The notes: generated by a model not told the origin, from the sequence alone. A DNA stretch of 64,000 nt from Eurosta solidaginis (GCF_040869045.1 NC_090319.1:281949693-282013692); one strand, 5' to 3'; numbered from the stretch's first letter, positions 22,130-33,822 are shown. Translations and numbers: made by a program.

Positions 22130-22830
22130 GGCTTCCGTAAACACCGATACCGAAAAGTTATTGTTCCTTTATCAGTTTATTATCGACAGTAGTATCGTCG
22201 AGTTAATGGTTTGTTACCGTCGTGTCATCAGCTTTTTATTGGTTTCTGATCGGCTTATTATATCGGGCTTACAGATGTGTTATCGATTTAATACTGAAGT
22301 TTTATCGGTATCTGTTTGATTACAAACGATGAGTCGTCGATAACAAATCAATAACCAATTGGTAATACGCCAATAAAAAATCGATAGCTTTTAGATATGA
22401 AATCGATACTTTTTGGCAAAAAATCAGTAAATTTCCAGGAACAAACCGATAAAAAATCAATAAAAATTGGTAACACTCCGATATAAAAAATCGATAACTT
22501 TTCCGAGACAAATCAATAATTTTTCGATCAAATACAGGTGACTTCCGATGTCCAATCGACGACGTTTCGATCACATATCGATAACTTTTTGATGACAAAT
22601 CGATATCGTTTTTGTTACATGTCAATACATTTTTGATAATTAATCGATATATTTCGTCAATAAGAAATCAGTTACGCATTAATAACCTGTGTTATCGATA
22701 GCAAATTTATAACACTTAAATAACAAACGATATAGACAGTTACATATCGTCAAAAACACACCTCTAACAAACCGATAATTATCGATAATAAACCGTTAAC
22801 ACTTCGATACTTACTAACTTAATTGACGAT
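22130..22830. repeat. CGATA-rich irregular tandem array, first set
   Basis: More than 20 copies of CGATA or TATCG, usually as ATCGATAA-like words, occur at roughly 30-base intervals. Perfect TATCGATA palindromes (the DREF site of flies) lie at 22576-22583, 22693-22700 and 22780-22787. Open frames here on both strands are by-products of the repeat. The array recurs at 30926-31630. Confidence 0.7.
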
Positions 22831-22834
22831 GGAC

Positions 22835-23075
22835 CGTTTGAACGGTTTTGTCCTTCCACCAACTTTTATTTCGAACACTCCCATAGCCGCCTCATTAGAT
22901 GTTGTCAGTGTCTATGCTTCTGCACCATATAGCAGGAAGGCTACGATAAGTGACTTGTAGGGCATGATGCTCGTGTGTCTATAGGATTTAACATTTCGAT
23001 TGCCTAAAAAGTTCATAGAACCAAAGCAGAGCTTAGGACGCTGGTGTTCAGACCGATTATATCAATGCCGCTTTT
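22835..23075 (-). pseudogene. RTE-like RT C-terminal fragment in intron 3, first set
   Basis: The minus strand matches the end of the RT relic at 38961-39470, including the stretch encoding LLYGAxAW...GVFE and the YADD-proximal region, with an internal deletion. An identical piece occurs at 31631-31871. Confidence 0.5.
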
Positions 23076-23405
23076 ATGGAATATTGAGCCAAATAAATAA
23101 AAGTAATAAAGTCTATTGCTGATGGCAATCACTTGTCTTCGCTTCGCGTTGTTATCATCTACCGTTATCGACGTTGTTATTAAAGTGTATTCCCCCATAT
23201 ACCCTGAACTCACAGTTGAGGAAAGCAACCTCCCCAAGGAGACGCGCGTAACTCTATCTCAACTTCGATTTAGATACTGTAATATATTAAACTCTCACTT
23301 GCACAGTATCACCTCCGGTATACCTGATCTTTGTCCTGTTTTTCACGTGTCCCCACATAACCCCAACCATCATTTCAATTGCAATGTGGAACTAACGCCT
23401 CTAAT

Positions 23406-23643
23406 CATTGTGAATGATAACTAAGTGTGATATCTTATCTGTCAACTGCCTGACAGGATGTTCAATATGGCTACTTTTTAGCATTTTGACATGGTGTTCA
23501 ATATGGCGGCGCCTATCATCAGCGGGTGATAGAAAGAGATCCAGAATGAGACAGCGATAGTCAATTACAAATCAGGTGATCCAATCACTTTTGAAATTTG
23601 ACGTCTATGCAGAAGATATCACACTTTGTTATCATTCACAATG
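23406..23643. mobile_element. hAT-like MITE, 238 bp, first set
   Basis: Terminal inverted repeats of about 30 bases begin CATTGTGAATGATAAC. The flanks CCTCTAAT and CCTCTAAC form an 8 bp duplication with one change. It has no coding capacity. The duplicated copy is at 32202-32439. Confidence 0.8.
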
Positions 23644-24027
23644 CCTCTAACAGTCTAATATCTTTGGTTCAAACGTTTTAAAATAGCAAGTTTCCTCAGA
23701 TTCCCGTAACAGGATATTGATGACAATTAGTGAGTGAACGCACCTATTGGATGGGGCGAAGCACTGTGCTACAATAACAGTAACAACTATGCTTAAGCTT
23801 ACATTCTGGATTCATGCTACATACTTCAGTTGAGGAATGCGCTATTTCTAAGTATTTATTTTAGAAAACACCCTATTAAATATGAAACAGTTTGAATTTA
23901 TGTAGAAATATGGCGTTTTTGTAAGAAATCGTGACATAGAGCTCAATTCTTGGAATACTGAGTTTAGAAATTTCCTACTTCTGTATAAAATTATTACCTC
24001 TACTTACATATTTGTATTAACTTGCAG

Positions 24028-24157
24028 ATTTATTGAATTAATGGATGCTGCTGGTATGCCGATTTGGTCTATAACAACTGGTAATGAGCCTTTAAACGCA
24101 ATTATATTATCCAATTTCATTAAGTTAATGAGTCTTGGCTGGACCCCAAAACAACAG
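24028..24157 (+). pseudogene. Gba1: Glucosylceramidase B exon 4, first set
   Basis: It encodes FIELMDAAGMPIWSITTGNE and LMSLGWTPKQQ, with the acid/base Glu codon at 24086-24088. The exon itself is undamaged, with acceptor TTGCAG and donor GTGTAT. Confidence 0.85.
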
Positions 24158-24210
24158 GTGTATATAAACCTCGAAATGATGTCATCGCATCCTAATACAT
24201 GACTTTATAG

Positions 24211-24324
24211 GCTGTTTGGTTGAGTGATTACCTAGGACCGATAATTCGAAATTCCAAGTACAAGAATGTTTTAATTTTCGGCAACGAGGATCGCCGTATG
24301 TCATTCCCTTCATGGCTTTACGAG
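24211..24324 (+). pseudogene. Gba1: Glucosylceramidase B exon 5, first set
   Basis: The 38 codons run from AVWLSDYLGPIIRNSKYKN to SFPSWLYE. The exon is undamaged. The second set has one visible change (LSDY to LNDY). Confidence 0.85.
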
Positions 24325-24445
24325 GTGAGTGCGAAAGAATAACACAATATGAAGCAATAGTTGAATTAAAATTTCAGTCAATCAAACTGTACTTATGGAG
24401 TATTTTTTATTTAACCCTTTTACATAATTTTAATTTTCTTTCAAG

Positions 24446-24789
24446 ATGAATATTACTCGTCCTGGCGTTCTTGATTTCCTCGACGGTTTCGCTCTGCATT
24501 GGTATTTGGGATGAAATATTTGGTGCTGAATTAATAGATTGGGCGGCAAAACTATATCCCGGCAAAATGATATTAAATACTGAATCCGGTATAGGCAATA
24601 GACCATGGGCAACTATTGGACCCACACTTGGCTCATGGGAACGTGGCGAACGGTTTGCGCGTGGTTTTATGCAAAATCTTAATCATTCTTACAATGGTTG
24701 GATCAATTGGAATATATTTTTGGACTGGCAAGGTGGTCCAAAATATGAACCAGGTTATTCTGATGCAGCTGTTATTGTGAATTCTACAA
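24446..24789 (+). pseudogene. Gba1: Glucosylceramidase B exon 6, first set, +1 frameshift
   Basis: An extra T in the T-run at 24504-24506, within the HWYW codons, shifts the frame; the exon is 344 bases against 343 in gene A. Downstream the correct frame contains the nucleophile Glu in LNTESGIG (codon 24582-24584) and WINWNIFLDWQGGPKY. Confidence 0.85.
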
Positions 24790-24873
24790 GTAAGGTTTAT
24801 GCCTACAACATATACTAGTATATATATTTGAAAATCTTTATAAAGCTTCAATACAAAATCTATGCCTTAACAA

Positions 24874-25048
24874 ATCCCATTGAGATTTATAAACAACCTA
24901 TATTCTATGCAATGGGACACTTCTCGAAATTTGTACCTGAAGGTTCGGTGCGTATTGAAGCTGACTTATTTAAAACATTTGATACACCTGTAGAGGTCGT
25001 GGCTTTCAAGAGACCTGATGGACGTATTGCTGTAGTGCTACTAAATGA
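24874..25048 (+). pseudogene. Gba1: Glucosylceramidase B exon 7, first set, acceptor lost
   Basis: Homology resumes at NPIEIYKQPIFYAMGHFSKF. The expected acceptor dinucleotide at 24872-24873 is AA; no other upstream AG gives the right phase. The donor is GTACGT. Confidence 0.75.
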
Positions 25049-25253
25049 GTACGTATATTAGTAGTTTCAGGTCTAGACAGTAAGGCCCGGTTTTTCAGTA
25101 GCTGGTTAAGCTAAGCTTAAACTAAGTTTCCTTAAACTCTACTCAATTTTAAACTCCAGATTTTGAGATATTTATAGTTCTCAAATGAATATTCAATATA
25201 TTTCTCCAGTTAATATCCTACATTAGATATTAAATTGAGGTGGAGTTGAAATA

Positions 25254-27606
25254 AAATTAAAGAAAAAAAAACTTTTTTAAAAATAAGCTTTTATTATTTT
25301 GGTTAATAAAATTAACTAAAAAGTAAACAATAAATTGACTCTAAAGAAATATAACACTTTATAAGTTCATTGTAAGCTTAAACGATAATTAGGCTTTTTC
25401 GTCTGCGACAAAAAAATTCTATATTGTACATAATTATATATTTTTAACATTAAAACTTTACACCTAAATTATTAAATCTTACAGTTTATATCACAGTCCT
25501 AATTGTTCTAATAAAAAACGTGTTAAATTTTGATGGTATAATTAAGAACATTTAGGATCTCCTTTTCTTGCTATCGCAATGTAACACGCTTTTATTAGAA
25601 AAATTTAGGACTGTGACATAAACTGTAAGATTTAATAATTTAGGTGTAAAGTTTTAATGTTAAAAATATATAATTATGTACAATATAGAATTTTTTTGTC
25701 GCAGACGAAAAAGCCTAATTATCGTTTAAGCTTATACTATGTTCAAACAAAAAAATAAATTGAGGAAATTTCGATTTGAATTGAGTGCTGTTCATACAAC
25801 TCGATTTAGCTTACACAATAGTAATTTGATAGCTGGTTGGCTCATCTCTACAGCAAGAGCATACCTTTGTTCAGACTGTCAAAATGTGCGTGTTGGTATT
25901 AGGCGAATGAAATGGAATGAAAACATAAAACTTTGAAATGTTTGTGTGTTGTAAGAAAATGTGTTCAATGTTTTTGTTTCATTTTGAGTTTGCCATTTTC
26001 TTTTGACCATCCCTACTCCAGTGAAATGAAAGACATAAAATCAGCTGATGAGATGAGCCAACCATATAGTTCAGCCATGCGTAAGTGACGTTTAAATATA
26101 CTCAATAAACACACTTTACAATGTTGCATTTGTAGTTTGAAACAATTTATTACGCAATTTTTTTTAAATTGGCAATTTATTATTACAATTTGTTATATGA
26201 CAAATTGCGTAATAAATTGCCCAAATAGTATAAATTGCCAATTTGGTGCGTGTTTGAACCTAGTATTACAATGAACTAATAAAGTGTTATATTTCTTTAG
26301 AATCAATTTATTGTTTACTTTTTAGTTAATTTTATTAACCAAAATAATAAAAGCTTATTTTTAAAAAAGTTTTTTTTTTCTTTAATTTTATTTTTTACTT
26401 TTTAGTTCGTTTTATTAACAAGTAATATAAGCTTGTTCTTATAAAAGCTTTAAATATAAGTATAGGGGGTGAAACAAAAACACATACATATATCAGTTAC
26501 ATCTGCGTATAATGCGTATTGGAATTTATTAGTACACATTTTATGCGCAGCAACTTAAGAGGTGTATTTAAAGTTTAAAGCATTGTAAATATAAGTATTG
26601 AAGTCATGAGCCTGGGCATTCGCGCAATTTTAGTGATGTAAATTGCATGGCGCCAGCGCCAATGCGGTGCCAGCTCAATGGTAGCTCATTGACGAAATTA
26701 CTCCAAGCGAATTTTTGACGCTTCTTAGTAGTGAGTGCGTAGTACATTTTACTTGCGCTATTGAGTGAAACGACTTTTGTGTGTCAGGCACGAGTTTGGT
26801 GTTATTGGCGCTACTGGCAGTGATGACACTGAGCTGTTGACGGTAGCGCTGGTAGTTCAGATTTTGAATCAGAGAAAGAATTGATGACCCGTGTGAATTA
26901 TTATGGCTTTGGCCGTGTAAATTATTATGGTGTATTTGTATATTTTAGATTTAATGCACAATTAATATTTGTGTGTTTGAGCGGCCAAATAATAAGAGTA
27001 GTATTGCTAAAGTGCTGCTTAGTTGATGGAATGTCGCTAATTTCTTAGCGATGATCAGCAGATTGTCAATATTTCGTTCAACGGACGCGCGAAATTGCCA
27101 CATCTGCTCAAATTTTCCAAAGATTTTCCATTCTTGATTTAACTTAAGCTGTTATGCCAATATTTTTCAGCCAGCTTTTTTCAAATAGGTAATTTTTCCA
27201 AAAGCAAAATAAATTACAGAAAAGATTACAGGGTTAAACAGCCTTAAAAATTCAGCTATGTTGGTTATACACAGAAATACAACAGAGGGTTGTGTCTCCG
27301 CTTTTCGCAAGCGATGAGATTCACCACGCGTGACACGTGATTCACCACGTCCAAATATCACAATCCACGGATAGGTACCGGCGTGTTTGTATGGGACTTA
27401 GGCTGTTATGCCAAAGTAAATACAAATCTTTACCGATAACTGTGTTATCGATTAATTTATCGAATTCTAACAAAGTAATATTGCATTGTCATCGGAGTTA
27501 TACATGTGTGCAAAATTTCAGCTCAATCGGACACCGGGAAGTGTATCAAATTTAACTTGCAAGATTCCATTACAGACAACAAAAGTGAAAGTAAATAAAA
27601 GCTTAT
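25254..27606. mobile_element. 1.8 kb repetitive element, copy 2 (inverted relative to copy 1)
   Basis: It is the reverse complement of 10168-11990 and inserted in unit 1 of the duplication. The matching site in unit 2 (34018-34030) is empty, which fixes the insertion point inside a run of A after GGAGTTG. The palindrome here is 25254-25735 plus 26266-26395, because a MITE interrupts one arm. No duplication length can be given, as the target is homopolymeric. Confidence 0.8.
25735..26265 (-). mobile_element. PIF/Harbinger-like MITE, copy 3, nested in the 1.8 kb element
   Basis: It is oriented opposite to the copies at 18203 and 18765. TTA flanks both sides (25732-25734 and 26266-26268), and the uninterrupted arm in copy 1 shows the single TTA, which proves the 3 bp duplication. 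Confidence 0.88.
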
Positions 27607-27714
27607 AAAAAAAATGTTCTAAAAGGTGGCACTACCAAAAATAACAGCGGTTTATTGTGAGAAAACAGTAATGAGGCGTTATAAATTAAAAATCATGCAT
27701 GCATGCAATTTAGC

Positions 27715-29757
27715 ATGCTGAGAGCTATGGAGACAAAATAAGGGAAAATCACCATGTAGGAAAATTAACCTAGGTCTACCCTGGAATGTGTTTGTATAAC
27801 ATTCGTATCAAATGGAAGGTATTAAATAGTTCTATAGGTGGATGCCATTTAGGGATATCGCCATAAAGGTGGACCAGGGGTGACTATAGAATTTGTTTTT
27901 ACGATATGGGTATCAAATGAAAGGTGTTAATGAGTATTTTAAAAGGGAGTGGGACTTAGGTCTATTGGTAGACGCCTTTACGAGACATCATTATAAAGGT
28001 GGACCAGGGTTGACTCTATAATTGGAGAAATCGCCATAAAGATGTTAATGAGTATTTTAAAAGGGCGTAGGCCTTAGTTCTATGGCTGGACGCCTTTTCG
28101 AGATCTCGCCATAAATGTGGACCGGGGTGACTCTAAAATTTGTTTGTACGATATGGGTATCAAATGAAAGGTATTAATGAGTATTTTAAAAGGGCGTAGA
28201 CCTTATTTCTATAGGTGGACTCCTTTTCGAGATAACGCCAAAAAGGTGGACCAGGGGTGACTCTAGAATTTGATTGTACGATATGGGTATTAAATGAAAG
28301 GTGTTAATGAGTATTTTAAAAGGGAGTGGAACTTAGTTCTATAGGTGGACGCCTTTTCGAGATATGATTATAAAGGTGGACCGGGGTTGACTCTATAATG
28401 CATTTGTACAATATGGGTATCAAACGAAAGGTGATAATGAGTATTTTAAAAGGGAGTGAGCCTTAGTTCTATAGGTGGACGCCTTTTCGAGTTATCGCCA
28501 TAAAGGTGGATCAGGGGTGACTCTAAAATGTGTTTGTACGATATGGGTATCAAATAAAGGTATTAATGAGGGCTTTAAAAGGGAGTGGTGGTAGTTGTAT
28601 ATGTGAAGGCGTTTTCGAGATATTGACCAAAATGTGGACCAGTTTGACCCAGAACATCATCTGTCGGGTACAGCTAATTTATGTATATATGTAATACCAC
28701 GAACAGTATTCCTGCCAAGATTCCAAGGGCTTTTTATTTCGTCTTGCAGAACTTTTTCATTTTCTTCTACTTAATATGGTAAGTGTCACACACATTTTAC
28801 AAAGTTTTTTTCTAAAGTTATATTTTGCGTCAATAAACCAATCCATTTACCATGTTTCATCCTTTTTTTCGTATTTGGTATAGAATTATGGCAATTTTTT
28901 AATTTTTCGTAATTTTCGAAATCGAAAAAGTGGGCGTAGTCATAGTCAGATTTCGGCCATTTTTTATACCAATTCAAAGTGAGTTCAGATAAGTACGTGA
29001 ACTAAGTTTAGTAAAGATATATCGATTTTTGCTCAAGTTATCGTATTAGGGGCCGAGCGGAAGGACAGACGGTCGACTGTGTATAAAAACTGGGCGTGGC
29101 TTCAACCGATTTCGCCCCTTTTCACAGAAAACAGTTATCGTCCTAGAATCTAAGCCCCTACCAAATTTTACAGGGATTGTTCGAATTATGGCATTAAAAG
29201 TATCCTATACAAATTAAATGAAAGAGGGCGCAGCCCATTTTGAAATTTTCTTTTATTTTTGTATTTTGTTGAACCATATCATTACTGGAGTTGAATGTTG
29301 ACATAATTGACTTATATACTGTAAAGTTATACAATTTTTTGTTAAAATTTGATTTAAAAAATTTTTTTTTTAAAAGAGGGCGTGGTCGTTCTCCGATTTT
29401 GCTAATTTTTATTAAGCATAGATATAGTAATAGGAGTAACGTTCCTGCCAAATTTCATTACCATATTATCAACGACTGCCAAATTACAGCTTGCAAAACT
29501 TTTAAATTACCTTCTTTTAAAAGTGGGCGGTGCCATTGTCCAAAATTTTAGTAATTTTCTATTTTGCATCATAATTTCAACTCACCTACCAAGTTTCATC
29601 ACTTTATCTGTCTTTGGTAATGAATGATTGCACTTTTTCGGTTTTTCGAAATTTTCGATATAGAAAAAGTGGGCGTGGTTATAGTCCGATATCGTTCATT
29701 TTAAATAGCGATCTGAGATGAGTGCCCATTAACCTACCTACCAAATTTCATCAAGAT
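27715..29757. repeat. 130 bp-unit repeat family, member 1 (truncated)
   Basis: The member starts at GCTGAGAGCTATGG after a deletion scar and stops at the duplication junction. About six units of some 130 bases share the words GATATGGGTATCAAATGAAA and GTGGACCAGGGGTGACTCT. A non-tandem 3' region follows with many GTGGGCGTGG words. It is the unit-1 counterpart of 34697-36740. Confidence 0.75.
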
Positions 29758-29843
29758 CATCTTTATAAGTAAGTCGAGATTTCTATCCTAATTTCATGTA
29801 AAAATCTCTCAAAAAATTTGTCTTGTCCTACAAATTCCGGTAG

Positions 29844-30162
29844 ATCATATTATCATAAGGATGGTATCAGTTTCAATATGCTGCGTATGCCCATTGGTGG
29901 TTGCGATTTTGATTTTGGTCCTTGGGCCTATAATGAAGAACCAAAAAGTGATCCACGACTTTCCAGTTTTACCAAACTTGATCAGCGCGATGTAGATAAG
30001 GTGAAACAATTGAAACGTGTGAAGAGTGTATCCGAATTGGAAATTGAGAATTATGGTTGCTGCCTGGAGTTCACCACCATGGATGAAAACAAATGGTAAC
30101 TGGAGTGGTTATAGCTTTTTGAAAGAAGAATACTATCAAGCTTGGGCTGATTATCATTTAAG
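29844..30162 (+). pseudogene. Gba1: Glucosylceramidase B exon 3, second set, frameshifted
   Basis: The sequence is identical to exon 3 of the first set, including the extra G, so the lesion existed before duplication or was spread by gene conversion. Confidence 0.85.
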
Positions 30163-30259
30163 GTAAAATTACAGACAAAACAAAAACATATAAATAGTTC
30201 TCGAAAGTAGTTACCACGAATAGCAATACTTTACCGGATATTAATATAGTATGTTCATT

Positions 30260-30695
30260 AGGGTGGGTCTATTTATTAACCGATATCGCGCCATCGAAAA
30301 AATAATTTTAGAGCCTGCAAAATTTAATTTTTTTTGACTTTTTTCGACTTTGATTTTTAAGGTTTTTTTCATGACCTAATAAAAAAATTTTCATTTGATT
30401 GTAAAATTTTCATGTCCGCTAAAAACGTTGGCGGTAACAGTTTTTTTTTTGTTTTAGCGGACATTTTTGGGTCGGATATCCTACATGAAAATTTTACAAT
30501 CAAATGAAATATAGTAGGTCATGAAAAAACCTTAAAAATCAAAGTCGAAAAAAATAACAAAAATGCAATTTCGCAGGCTCGAAAATTATTTTTTTGGGCA
30601 TGCGTAGTGGAACTTTTTTCCTGAGCCCAAATCCTATCGAAAAATCGATGGCGCGATATCGGTTAACTTTCGTCCATACAAATCGACCCACCCTA
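30260..30695. mobile_element. Palindromic MITE in intron 3, second set
   Basis: This is the duplicate of 21467-21901. Its right end reads GACCCACCCT, a better match to the left end than in the first set, where a C replaces the G. Confidence 0.7.
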
Positions 30696-30925
30696 ACGTT
30701 CATGTTCATAAACCGACAGCCGTAGCCAAAAAATAACAAAAAAAAAAAAAAAAAAGGCGTGAGTACCTAAAACTCGAGAAGTTCGATATGTAAACACACA
30801 GGTGTACGTCTAGAAAACTAATGTTTTTAAGCTAACAAAAGCTCGTCCAGTAGTTGAAGCTAAAACACAACGTAGGGAACTTTCTCGGAAACAAACAATT
30901 TCTTGCATTTCAGAAGCGCTGCGTC

Positions 30926-31630
30926 GGCTTCCGTAAACACCGATACCGAAAAGTTATTGTTCCTTTATCAGTTTATTATCGACAGTAGTATCGTCGAGTT
31001 AATGGTTTGTTACCGTCGTGTCATCAGCTTTTTATTGGTTTCTGATCGGCTTATTATATCGGGCTTACAGATGTGTTATCGATTTAATACTGAAGTTTTA
31101 TCGGTATCTGTTTGATTACAAACGATGAGTCGTCGATAACAAATCAATAACCAATTGGTAATACGCCAATAAAAAATCGATAGCTTTTAGATATGAAATC
31201 GATACTTTTTGGCAAAAAATCAGTAAACTTCCAGGAACAAACCGATAAAAAATCAATAAAAATTGGTAACACTCCGATATAAAAAATCGATAATTTTTCC
31301 GAGACAAATCAATAATTTTTCGATCAAATACAGGTGACTTCCGATGTCCAATCGACGACGTTTCGATCACATATCGATAACTTTTTGATGACAAATCGAT
31401 ATCGTTTTTGTTACATGTCAATACATTTTTGATAATTAATCGATATATTTCGTCAATAAGAAATCAGTTACGCATTAATAACCTGTGTTATCGATAGCAA
31501 ATTTATAACACTTAAATAACAAACGATATAGACAGTTACATATCGTCAAAAACACACCTCTAACAAACCGATAATTATCGATAATAAACCGTTAACACTT
31601 CGATACTTACTAATTTAATTGACGATGGAC
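30926..31630. repeat. CGATA-rich array, second set
   Basis: This is the duplicate of 22130-22830 with a few base changes. Confidence 0.7.
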
Positions 31631-31871
31631 CGTTTGAACGGTTTTGTCCTTCCACCAACTTTTATTTCGAACACTCCCATAGCCGCCTCATTAGATGTTG
31701 TCAGTGTCTATGCTTCTGCACCATATAGCAGGAAGGCTACGATAAGTGACTTGTAGGGCATGATGCTCGTGTGTCTATAGGATTTAACATTTCGATTGCC
31801 TAAAAAGTTCATAGAACCAAAGCAGAGCTTAGGACGCTGGTGTTCAGACCGATTATATCAATGCCGCTTTT
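31631..31871 (-). pseudogene. RTE-like RT fragment, second set
   Basis: This is the duplicate of 22835-23075. Confidence 0.5.
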
Positions 31872-32201
31872 ATGGAATATTGAGCCAAATAAATAAAAGT
31901 AATACAGTCTATTGCTGATGGCAATCACTTGTCTTCGCTTCGCGTTGTTATCATCTACCGTTATCGACGTTGTTATTAAAGTGTATTCCCCCATATACCC
32001 TGAACTCACAGTTGAGGAAAGCAACCTCCCCAAGGAGACGCGCGTAACTCTATCTCAACTTCGATTTAGATACTGTAATATATTAAACTCTTACTTGCAC
32101 AGTATCACCTCCGGTATACCTGATCTTTGTCCTGTTTTTCACGTGTCCCCACATAACCCCAACCATCATTTCAATTGCAATGTGGAACTAACGCCTCTAA
32201 T

Positions 32202-32439
32202 CATTGTGAATGATAACTAAGTGTGATATCTTATCTGTCAACTGCCTGACAGGATGTTCAATATGGCTACTTTTTAGCATTTTGACATGGTGTTCAATAT
32301 GGCGGCGCCTATCATCAGCGGGTGATAGAAAGAGATCCAGAATGAGACAGCGATAGTCAATTACAAATCAGGTGATCCAATCACTTTTGAAATTTGACGT
32401 CTATGCAGAAGATATCACACTTTGTTATCATTCACAATG
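32202..32439. mobile_element. hAT-like MITE, 238 bp, second set
   Basis: This is the duplicate of 23406-23643 with the same flanking octamers. Confidence 0.8.
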
Positions 32440-32823
32440 CCTCTAACAGTCTAATATCTTTGGTTCAAACGTTTTAAAATAGCAAGTTTCCTCAGATTCC
32501 CGTAACAGGATATTGATGACAATTAGTGAGTGAACGCACCTATTGGATGGGGCGAAGCACTGTGCTACAATAACAGTAACAACTATGCTTAAGCTTACAT
32601 TCTGGATTCATGCTACATACTTCAGTTGAGGAATGCGCTATTTCTAAGTATTTATTTTAGAAAACACCCTATTAAATATGAAACAGTTTGAATTTATGTA
32701 GAAATATGGCGTTTTTGTAAGAAATCGTGACATAGAGCTCAATTCTTGGAATACTGAGTTTAGAAATTTCCTACTTCTGTATAAAATTATTACCTCTACT
32801 TACATATTTGTATTAACTTGCAG

Positions 32824-32953
32824 ATTTATTGAATTAATGGATGCTGCTGGTATGCCGATTTGGTCTATAACAACTGGTAATGAGCCTTTAAACGCAATTA
32901 TATTATCCAATTTCATTAAGTTAATGAGTCTTGGCTGGACCCCAAAACAACAG
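32824..32953 (+). pseudogene. Gba1: Glucosylceramidase B exon 4, second set
   Basis: The exon is undamaged and has the acid/base Glu codon at 32882-32884. Confidence 0.85.
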
Positions 32954-33006
32954 GTGTATATAAACCTCGAAATGATGTCATCGCATCCTAATCCATGACT
33001 TTATAG

Positions 33007-33120
33007 GCTGTTTGGTTGAATGATTACCTAGGACCGATAATTCGAAATTCCAAGTACAAGAATGTTTTAATTTTCGGCAACGAGGATCGCCGTATGTCAT
33101 TCCCTTCATGGCTTTACGAG
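33007..33120 (+). pseudogene. Gba1: Glucosylceramidase B exon 5, second set
   Basis: The exon is undamaged. LSDY has become LNDY by one base change. Confidence 0.85.
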
Positions 33121-33240
33121 GTGAGTGCGAAAGAATAACCAATATGAAGCAATAGTTGAATTAAAATTTCAGTCAATCAAACTGTACTTATGGAGTATTT
33201 TTTATTTAACCCTTTTACATAATTTTAATTTTCTTTCAAG

Positions 33241-33563
33241 ATGAATATTACTCGTCCTGGCGTTCTTGATTTCCTCGACGGTTTCGCTCTGCATTGGTAT
33301 TGGGATGAAATATTTGGTGCTGAATTAATAGATTGGGCGGCAAAACTATATCCCGGCAAAATGATATTAAATACTGAATCCGGTATAGGCAATAGACCAT
33401 GGGCAACTATTGGACCCACACTTGGCTCATGGGAACGTGGCGAACGGTTTGCGCCACCATTCTTACAATGGTTGGATCAATTGGAATATATTTTTGGACT
33501 GGCAAGGTGGTCCAAAATATGAACCAGGTTATTCTGATGCAGCTGTTATTGTGAATTCTACAA
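33241..33563 (+). pseudogene. Gba1: Glucosylceramidase B exon 6, second set, deletion
   Basis: HWYWDEIF is in frame here, unlike in the first set, and the nucleophile Glu codon is 33376-33378. After GERFA, 23 bases are replaced by CAC near 33455, a net loss of 20 that shifts the frame before WINWN. The splice sites are intact. Confidence 0.85.
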
Positions 33564-33647
33564 GTAAGGTTTATGCCTACAACATATACTAGTATATATA
33601 TTTGAAAATCTTTATAAAGCTTCAATACAAAATCTATGTCTTAACAA

Positions 33648-33822
33648 ATCCCATTGAGATTTATAAACAACCTATATTCTATGCAATGGGACACTTCTCG
33701 AAATTTGTACCTGAAGGTTCGGTGCGTATTGAAGCTGACTTATTTAAAACATTTGATACACCTGTAGAGGTCGTGGCTTTCAAGAGACCTGATGGACGTA
33801 TTGCTGTAGTGCTACTAAATGA
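33648..33822 (+). pseudogene. Gba1: Glucosylceramidase B exon 7, second set, acceptor lost
   Basis: The same AA replaces the acceptor AG (33646-33647) as in the first set. The coding part NPIEIYKQP...VVLLNE is otherwise intact. Confidence 0.75.

Larger units (their letters stand above)
20965..29757. repeat. Tandem duplication, unit 1
   Basis: The unit runs from just before the exon 2 donor to the middle of the 130 bp repeat family. It repeats as 29758-36740 with only scattered base differences. Unit 1 additionally carries the inverted 1.8 kb element (25254-27606, itself hit by a MITE) and has lost about 576 bases near 27694-27719. The triplet GAT occurs at both parental breakpoints (20962, 36738) and at the junction (29755). 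Confidence 0.9.

Noticed and set aside
22107..22625. Open frames on both strands over the CGATA array
   Set aside because: They are a product of a roughly 30-base repeat lacking stops in some frames. Identical copies in unit 2 reflect block duplication.
23116..23424. 102-codon frame in intron 3 as an independent gene
   Set aside because: No start context or domain was seen; it runs into the MITE at 23406 and lies between intron repeats.
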